NCBI RefSeq assembly: GCF_000518645.1
Contig: NZ_JADZ01000036.1
Span: 1-55,080 of the forward strand
Origin: Curvibacter gracilis ATCC BAA-807
GTDB lineage: Bacteria; Pseudomonadota; Gammaproteobacteria; Burkholderiales; Burkholderiaceae_C
Reading direction: 5' to 3'
DNA: 55,080 bases
Numbering within the stretch: position 1 is the first letter of the stretch; each line of letters begins with the position of its first letter. A program made the position numbers and the translations under genes. Below, piece by piece: positions 50,777 through 55,080 of the stretch. The notes under the pieces are model-generated. The model was not told the origin of the DNA and did not search any database. It saw nothing but the letters and a program-made list of their open reading frames with translations.

Positions 50777-50897
50777 CACCCCGCCTTGGCATGCAGGTGG
50801 CAGTGCGCGCAAAATTGTTTCGGCCCCGTCTGCAAGCACCCCGGCAGATGGGGCAGGCGAAATGGGGCGCGGGCATGCACAGCCGAGCCCCAGCGGC

Positions 50898-50926
50898 GGG
50901 GGGCAGAGTCTCTGCCCCCTCATTTT
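50898..50926 (+). terminator. Intrinsic terminator downstream of the YoaK-like gene
   Basis: GGGGGCAGA GTC TCTGCCCCC is a perfect 9-bp stem with a 3-base loop, followed by TCATTTTC. The T-rich tail is imperfect but adequate. It isolates the next gene, whose leader begins right after it. Confidence 0.7.
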
Positions 50927-50966
50927 CAACAACCGTTTCCAAGTTCCATTTCAAACAGGATTCCAC

Positions 50967-51299
50967 ATGAACAAGCAAATTTTGATCGCCGGTCTTCTGG
51001 TCTCGCAAGCCTTCATCGGCACCGCCTTCGCGGCCGGCGAGGTCGAGGCGGCAGACAGCAAGGCTGCCGCCACCAAGATCGTCACACCCGAAGAAAAGAA
51101 AGCAGCACGTGCAGAGCGCAAGGCCAACGGCGCCGCTGCCGCCAAGGCAACCCCGGTTCCTCAAGGGGGCGAAGTGGCCCTGGGTGACAGCAAGTCGGCA
51201 GCATCGGGCAAGGTGAGCGCCGAAGAGAAAAAGGCAGCCCGCGCCAAGAGAAAAGCCGAAGGTGCCGCCGCCGCGAAGGCCGAAAAAAACGGGCAGTGA
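50967..51299 (+). CDS. Small secreted Lys/Ala-rich repeat protein
   Basis: A 110-residue protein. Residues 1-23 form a clear signal peptide (MNKQILIAGLLVSQ to AFAAG). The mature part is low in complexity and contains an internal duplication: TPEEKKAARAERKANGAAAA and SAEEKKAARAKRKAEGAAAA, each preceded by a ADSK/GDSK..AA(T/S) segment. The charge and Ala content predict extended helices or disorder, like linker parts of TolA-type proteins. No enzymatic motif is seen. It stands alone after a terminator. Periplasmic or envelope location is inferred. Confidence 0.7.
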   Translation: MNKQILIAGLLVSQAFIGTAFAAGEVEAADSKAAATKIVTPEEKKAARAERKANGAAAAKATPVPQGGEVALGDSKSAASGKVSAEEKKAARAKRKAEGAAAAKAEKNGQ

Positions 51300-51540
51300 A
51301 CCGCCACGGCCCCTTGCGGTGATGCTCTGCATCCGTGCATCCGCCGGCTGTTCTCCCCGGATCTGAGCTTGGCCACGGGCTGGGTCGCCTGACTGCCGGG
51401 AGTGACCGCCACCGCCTGCATCGCCGCCGGGGGCCTGCAACCACCCAAGCCCTGAGGCAGCAACAGCCGGAGCAACAGTAGCGGCGCAAGCACCGAGATC
51501 GCCGCCCCCCACCGGCGCCTGCAGGGGGCGGGTTTCAAGA

Positions 51541-53700
51541 TCAGCGTTGCGCCGCTGGCTCAGCTTGCGCCGCCTTGCTGCCCTTGGCGGTCGCCAGCTC
51601 AGCAGCCAGGTCATGGCTGCGCTTGACCAGGTACTGGCGAATCAGCTCCACCTGATCCATCGTCAGCACGCCATTGAAACTGGGCATGCCCTTGGGGATG
51701 CGGGCGCCGTACAGGATGCCGGCAAACTGCTGGTGTTTGGCGGGGCTCAGGTAGCGCAGGTCGGGCACCACGCCGCCGCTGATGGCGTTGATGCCGTGGC
51801 ACGAGGCACACAGGCCATTGAACAGGGTGCGCGCCTGCTGCACCTGCTCGGCGCTGGCCGCCAGCGTTTGCAGCGGGGGCAGATCGCGGGCCTGTTGGGC
51901 CGGTGCGGGCAGCTTGGCCTTGCCGTCGAGCTTGAAGGTGACCACGCGCGCTTCGGGCTGCACCTGGGCGCCCAGCGACAAGGGCCCCCCGATCAGGGGC
52001 AAGGCCCCGCCCCAACCCACCATGAAGGTCACGTATTGCTCGCCCTTCACCTCGTAGGTGACCGGGCCCGCCATGGCGCCGGAGTTGACGCGCTGCTCCC
52101 ACAGCTTGCGGCCGGTGTCTGCGGCATAGGCGACAGCCCGGCCATCGGCCGTGCCCTGGAACACCAGATTGCCGGCCGTGCTGAGGGTGCCGCCATTGCC
52201 CGGGGCCTTGTAGTCCACCGTCCAGGCCGGTGCCTTCTTCACCGGGTCCCAGGCGATCAGGCGGCCCTTCCAGGCGTCGCGCACCTGTTGGGTGATCTGG
52301 GGGTCTTCAGGCAGGTCGGGGGCATTCAGGCCCAGGTTGACCACCGATTTGGTGGGCAGAAACTCGGGCGCCTTGGCCGCCTCCAGGCCGGCCACCGTCT
52401 CTTGCGCCGGCAGGTAGATGTAGCCCGTCTGGGGGTTGAACGACATGGGCTGCCAGCTGTGGCCGCCCAGGAACGAGGGCACCACCATCTTCGGGCCCTT
52501 GTTGTAGTCGGCCTCGCCCGTCATCACCGGGCGGCCCGTGCTCAGGTCCACATGCGAGGCCCAGTTGGCCGGCACAAACTTGTCGGCCGACAGCAGCTTG
52601 CCCGTCTGCCGGTCCAGCACGTAGAAGAAGCCGTTCTTGGGCGCCTGCATGATGACCTTGCGCGGCTTGCCCTCGATCACGATGTCGGCCAGCACCATGT
52701 GCTGCGTGGCGGTGAAATCCCAGCGATCGCCGGGTGTGGTCTGGTAGTGCCACACGTACTCGCCAGTGTCGGGGCGCACGGCCACGATAGACGACAGAAA
52801 CAGGTTGTCGCCCTTGCCTTCGCTGCGGAAATCGTAGTTCCAGGGTGAGCCATTGCCCACGCCCACATAGAGCAGGTCCAGCTCGGGGTCGTAGGCCATC
52901 GAATCCCACACCGTGCCGCCACCGCCCCACTTCACTCAGCCGTTGCCCGACCAGGTCTTGAGGGCCATCTCCATGGCGGCGTTCTCGGGCGGGTTCTTCG
53001 GGTCGCCAGGCACGGTGTAGAAGCGCCAGGCCTGCCGGCCGGTGTCGGCGTCGTAGGCCGTCACATAGCCCCGCACCCCGAACTCGGCGCCGCCATTGCC
53101 GATCAGCACCTTGCCCTTCACGATGCGCGGGGCGCCCGTGATGGTGTAGCTCTTCTTGTGGTCGATGACCGTATCCACCTCCCAGACCTTGCGCCCGTTG
53201 CGGGCGTCGAGTGCGATCAGGCGGCCATCGAAGGCGCCCACATAGACGCGCCCCTTCCAGACAGCCACACCGCGGTTGACGATGTCGCAGCACCCGGTGG
53301 ACAGGCTTTCCACCTGCACCTGCGGGTCGAACTTCCACAAGGGCTTGCCGGTGCGGGCATCGAGCGCATAGACGATGCTTTTGGCGCCGGTGGTGTACAT
53401 CACGCCATCCACCACGATGGGCGTGGCCTCCACACCGCGGTCGATGTCGAGCTTGTAAGTCCAGGCCACACCCAGCTTGCTGACGTTGGCATCGTTGACC
53501 CGCTTGAGCGGGCTGAACCGCTGCTCATCGTAGGTGCGGCCATGGCTCATCCAGTTGCCGGGCTCTTGATCCGCCCGCTGGATGCGCTGCCCATCCACAT
53601 CCGCCGGCGGGCGCAAAGCCATGGCGGGTAAAGCGGTGGTCAAGAGTCCTCCGGTCAGGAGGGTGAGCGAAAGCAGGCGATGGCGGTGTGGGCTTGACAT
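51541..53700 (-). pseudogene. PQQ-dependent quinohemoprotein alcohol dehydrogenase, split by an in-frame TGA
   Basis: A single frame of 719 codons matches a complete type II quinohemoprotein alcohol dehydrogenase: signal peptide (1-28), the vicinal Cys137-Cys138 ring (STGCCDI), propeller tryptophan-docking repeats, GGGGTVWDSMAYDPE with the catalytic Asp, and a C-terminal cytochrome c domain (CASCHG). Codon 255 is TGA (52936-52938) within WSGNG-stop-VKWGGGG, where the family usually has Trp or another large residue. One substitution would restore it. It is either a recent nonsense mutation, a sequence error, or read-through. The intact enzyme would oxidise primary alcohols in the periplasm. 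Confidence 0.82.
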
Positions 53701-53782
53701 GGGCAGTCTCCGAGTTGTTCTGCCGCGAATTGTCCGAAGTCAAGCCCGCTCGCGCATCGCGAACAATCGTTAAGGGTGAGCC

Positions 53783-53902
53783 CTAGGCCGCTGGGCGGGA
53801 AGCGGGGGATTGGGTGGTGGATATTGACAGGGTGAAGCAGGCCAGCGCAGCGCCTGCAAGGACCATGAAAGCCAGGGCATGACCAAACAGCAGCGCCCGC
53901 GC
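53783..53902 (-). pseudogene. Possible C-terminal remnant of a membrane transporter
   Basis: Directly after the phosphodiesterase stop, in the same frame, some 39 codons encode ARALLFGHALAFMVLAGAAL, then ACFTLSIS and a short polar tail before TAG. This looks like the last membrane span and tail of a transporter such as an MFS protein, without the rest of the gene. It has no start of its own. It could be the scar of a deletion, or chance hydrophobicity in GC-rich sequence. Confidence 0.25.
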
Positions 53903-54697
53903 TCAAGCGAATCCGTATGGCCCCGCAAAGTCACCGATGTGGCTCACATGGCTCACCATGCCGTGGGCCTCGTCCCACCAATGCAGCATGCAACCGCGCG
54001 GGCCGATGTGAGATTGCGGCCTGGCATCCGGGGCGAACTGCAGGTCGATTTCCGTCGTGGTGCTCGGGCAAGAGCACAACACGGTGCCAGCCCAACGCCG
54101 CAGCATGGTGCGGTGCACATGCCCACACAGCACAAGCTCGATATTGGGCGCCGCCCGCACCACCGCCTCCAAGGGCTGAGCCTCCATGTAGCGGTACTTG
54201 TCCATGTAAGCAATGCCACTCATGAGCGGCGGGTGGTGGAGCATCAGAAGTGTGGGCTTGACCCGGTCCTGGGCCAACACGCCAGCCAGCCAGGCAAGGC
54301 CCTGTGTGTCGATCTGCCCATGGTGCTGCCCTGCCGGACACGAGTCGAGCCCGATCAGGCGAACCGGATGGTCGTCGTTGCACCAGTGCAAGGGACCCGT
54401 CTTGGGCAAATAGGGGTGATCCTGAAACGCGAGGCGGAAGTTCTCACGGTGATCGTGGTTGCCCGGGATGACGAACACAGGAATGCGCGAAGCCGACAGC
54501 AGCTCGCGCGCCATCGCGTACTCCGCAGGCTGCCCCTCGTCAACCAAATCGCCGGTGATCAGCATCAGGTCAGGGCGTCGATCGAGGGCGTGCACATGGG
54601 CGATCGCTTCCTCGAACATGCGGTTGGAATCCGCAACGCCTTGGTACAGCTCGCCTTTGGGGCGGATGTGCGGGTCTGACAACTGAGCGATGAGCAT
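53903..54697 (-). CDS. CpdA-like metallophosphoesterase
   Basis: A 264-residue calcineurin-like phosphoesterase. The metal-site motifs are in order: LSDPHI (D and H), ITGDLVD, IPGNHDH, MLHHPP and CGHVHR. The pattern and length match 3',5'-cyclic-AMP phosphodiesterases of the CpdA/Icc group. I chose ATG 54697, with GGGGAG upstream; a TTG at 54709 is in frame. The right IS copy lies only 90 bases upstream, so the natural promoter may have been moved or replaced. Phosphodiester substrate is inferred. Confidence 0.85.
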   Translation of the reverse strand: MLIAQLSDPHIRPKGELYQGVADSNRMFEEAIAHVHALDRRPDLMLITGDLVDEGQPAEYAMARELLSASRIPVFVIPGNHDHRENFRLAFQDHPYLPKTGPLHWCNDDHPVRLIGLDSCPAGQHHGQIDTQGLAWLAGVLAQDRVKPTLLMLHHPPLMSGIAYMDKYRYMEAQPLEAVVRAAPNIELVLCGHVHRTMLRRWAGTVLCSCPSTTTEIDLQFAPDARPQSHIGPRGCMLHWWDEAHGMVSHVSHIGDFAGPYGFA

Positions 54698-54787
54698 GGA
54701 ACTCCCCAAGAGACCTGCCTTCAGGCTATTTCAAATCTAACTGCCCTGGCGATCAGACGCGATCAAGGAACGCAAAAGGCTTTGCGG

Positions 54788-55080
54788 TGAATCGCCCCGG
54801 ATTTTGAGGAGGCTCAACACTCTGAGAGGATTGAGCCATGAGCAAGTCGAACAAGTTCTCACCCGAGGTGCGTGAGCGCGCGGTGAGGATGGTGCAGGAG
54901 CACCGTGGGGAGTACCCGTCGCTGTGGGCGGCTATCGAGTCCATCGCGCCGAAGATTGGATGTGTGCCGCAGACCTTGAACGAGTGGGTCAAGCGTGCCG
55001 AGGTCGATGCTGGCGTGCGTGAAGGCGTCACGACCGGCGAGGCCCAGCGGATGAAGGAACTGGAGCGCGAGGTCAAGGAA
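54788..55080 (+). mobile_element. IS3-family element, right copy (partial, outward facing)
   Basis: From the tip TGAATCGCCCCGG to the window edge, 293 bases. The first 95 are identical to the reverse complement of the left edge. It carries the start of orfA and would continue with orfB and the other inverted repeat beyond the window. The left flank is the phosphodiesterase upstream region. Confidence 0.87.
54838..55080 (+). CDS. IS3-family transposase OrfA, partial
   Basis: 81 codons from ATG to the edge. The sequence [19 protein letters not shown], then [20 protein letters not shown] and NEWVKR, is the helix-turn-helix of OrfA in the IS51/IS629-like group of IS3 elements; the start of the leucine-zipper-like region follows ([10 protein letters not shown]). 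It binds the inverted repeats and, fused to OrfB by frameshifting, catalyses transposition. No stop or frameshift is seen in the visible part. Confidence 0.9.
   Translation, partial: MSKSNKFSPEVRERAVRMVQEHRGEYPSLWAAIESIAPKIGCVPQTLNEWVKRAEVDAGVREGVTTGEAQRMKELEREVKE

Noticed and set aside
51161-51538. A 125-codon minus-strand frame with a hydrophobic N-terminus right after the alcohol dehydrogenase stop
   Set aside because: Its N-terminus is signal-like, but most of its second half is antisense to the secreted repeat protein, it has no ribosome-binding site, and it lacks any recognisable family.
52936-52938. TGA in the alcohol dehydrogenase as a selenocysteine codon
   Set aside because: The position falls in a Trp-rich propeller segment away from the active site, and no selenocysteine role is known for this family.

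Overview
The window is very GC-rich with dense, mostly co-directional genes. Its gene types suggest a beta-proteobacterium of the order Burkholderiales, probably Comamonadaceae: a MobA-type 3-hydroxybenzoate hydroxylase with a divergent MarR gene, a TctC (Bug) receptor, a three-domain fructose phosphotransferase, and many Ssu/Tau-type genes. This placement is inference from gene content; there is no rRNA or tRNA gene to test it. Both edges lie inside copies of the same IS3-family element in inverted, outward-facing orientation (1-95 and 54788-55080), which is what a contig bounded by a repeat would look like.

Layout. (1) 96-2311: one end of an integrative element, with a gene cut by the IS, a HExxH protein, an excisionase-like protein and a tyrosine integrase. 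It abuts the broken 3' end of a TauD-like dioxygenase gene, so the element probably inserted there. (2) 2312-10016, minus strand: a sulfonate-sulfur operon with two permeases, an ATPase, a binding protein, a flavin monooxygenase, the truncated dioxygenase, and a molybdenum sulfite dehydrogenase with its cytochrome c. The operon could import organosulfonates, release sulfite and oxidise it to sulfate. (3) 10188-12674: mobA with a clear terminator, and divergent mobR with two palindromic operators. (4) 12746-15347: ParDE-like and HigBA-like toxin-antitoxin pairs, an AHSA1-type protein and a secreted cupin. (5) 15395-18923: an orphan branched-chain-type binding protein, a YddG-like exporter and a LysR regulator.

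(6) 19039-35133: a long plus-strand catabolic and transport region. The first half encodes a TctC receptor, a UxaA/GarD dehydratase, an aldehyde dehydrogenase, an HpaI-type aldolase and an FAD-linked 2-hydroxyacid dehydrogenase, which together suit sugar-acid breakdown to pyruvate and a small oxidised acid. The second half is the most unusual part: a TetR repressor fused to an AMP-forming acyl-CoA ligase, then a ribose-type ABC importer in which one permease carries a C-terminal SMP-30/strictosidine-synthase-like propeller. A second free-standing propeller seems to have lost the metal-binding residues. I infer an uptake, hydrolysis and CoA-activation system; its substrate is unknown.

(7) 35171-41786: a LacI-type regulator and fruB-fruK-fruA, with matching operators and a promoter in the intergenic region. 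(8) 41938-51299: a LysR regulator, then pirin, cysteine hydrolase, XapX protein, amidohydrolase, DoxX, AraC, alpha/beta-hydrolase, Dps, a mini-AraC, a YoaK-like protein and a small secreted Lys/Ala-rich protein. This looks like a stress or xenobiotic-response set. (9) 51541-54697: a PQQ-dependent quinohemoprotein alcohol dehydrogenase broken by one in-frame TGA, and a CpdA-like phosphodiesterase just inside the right IS copy.
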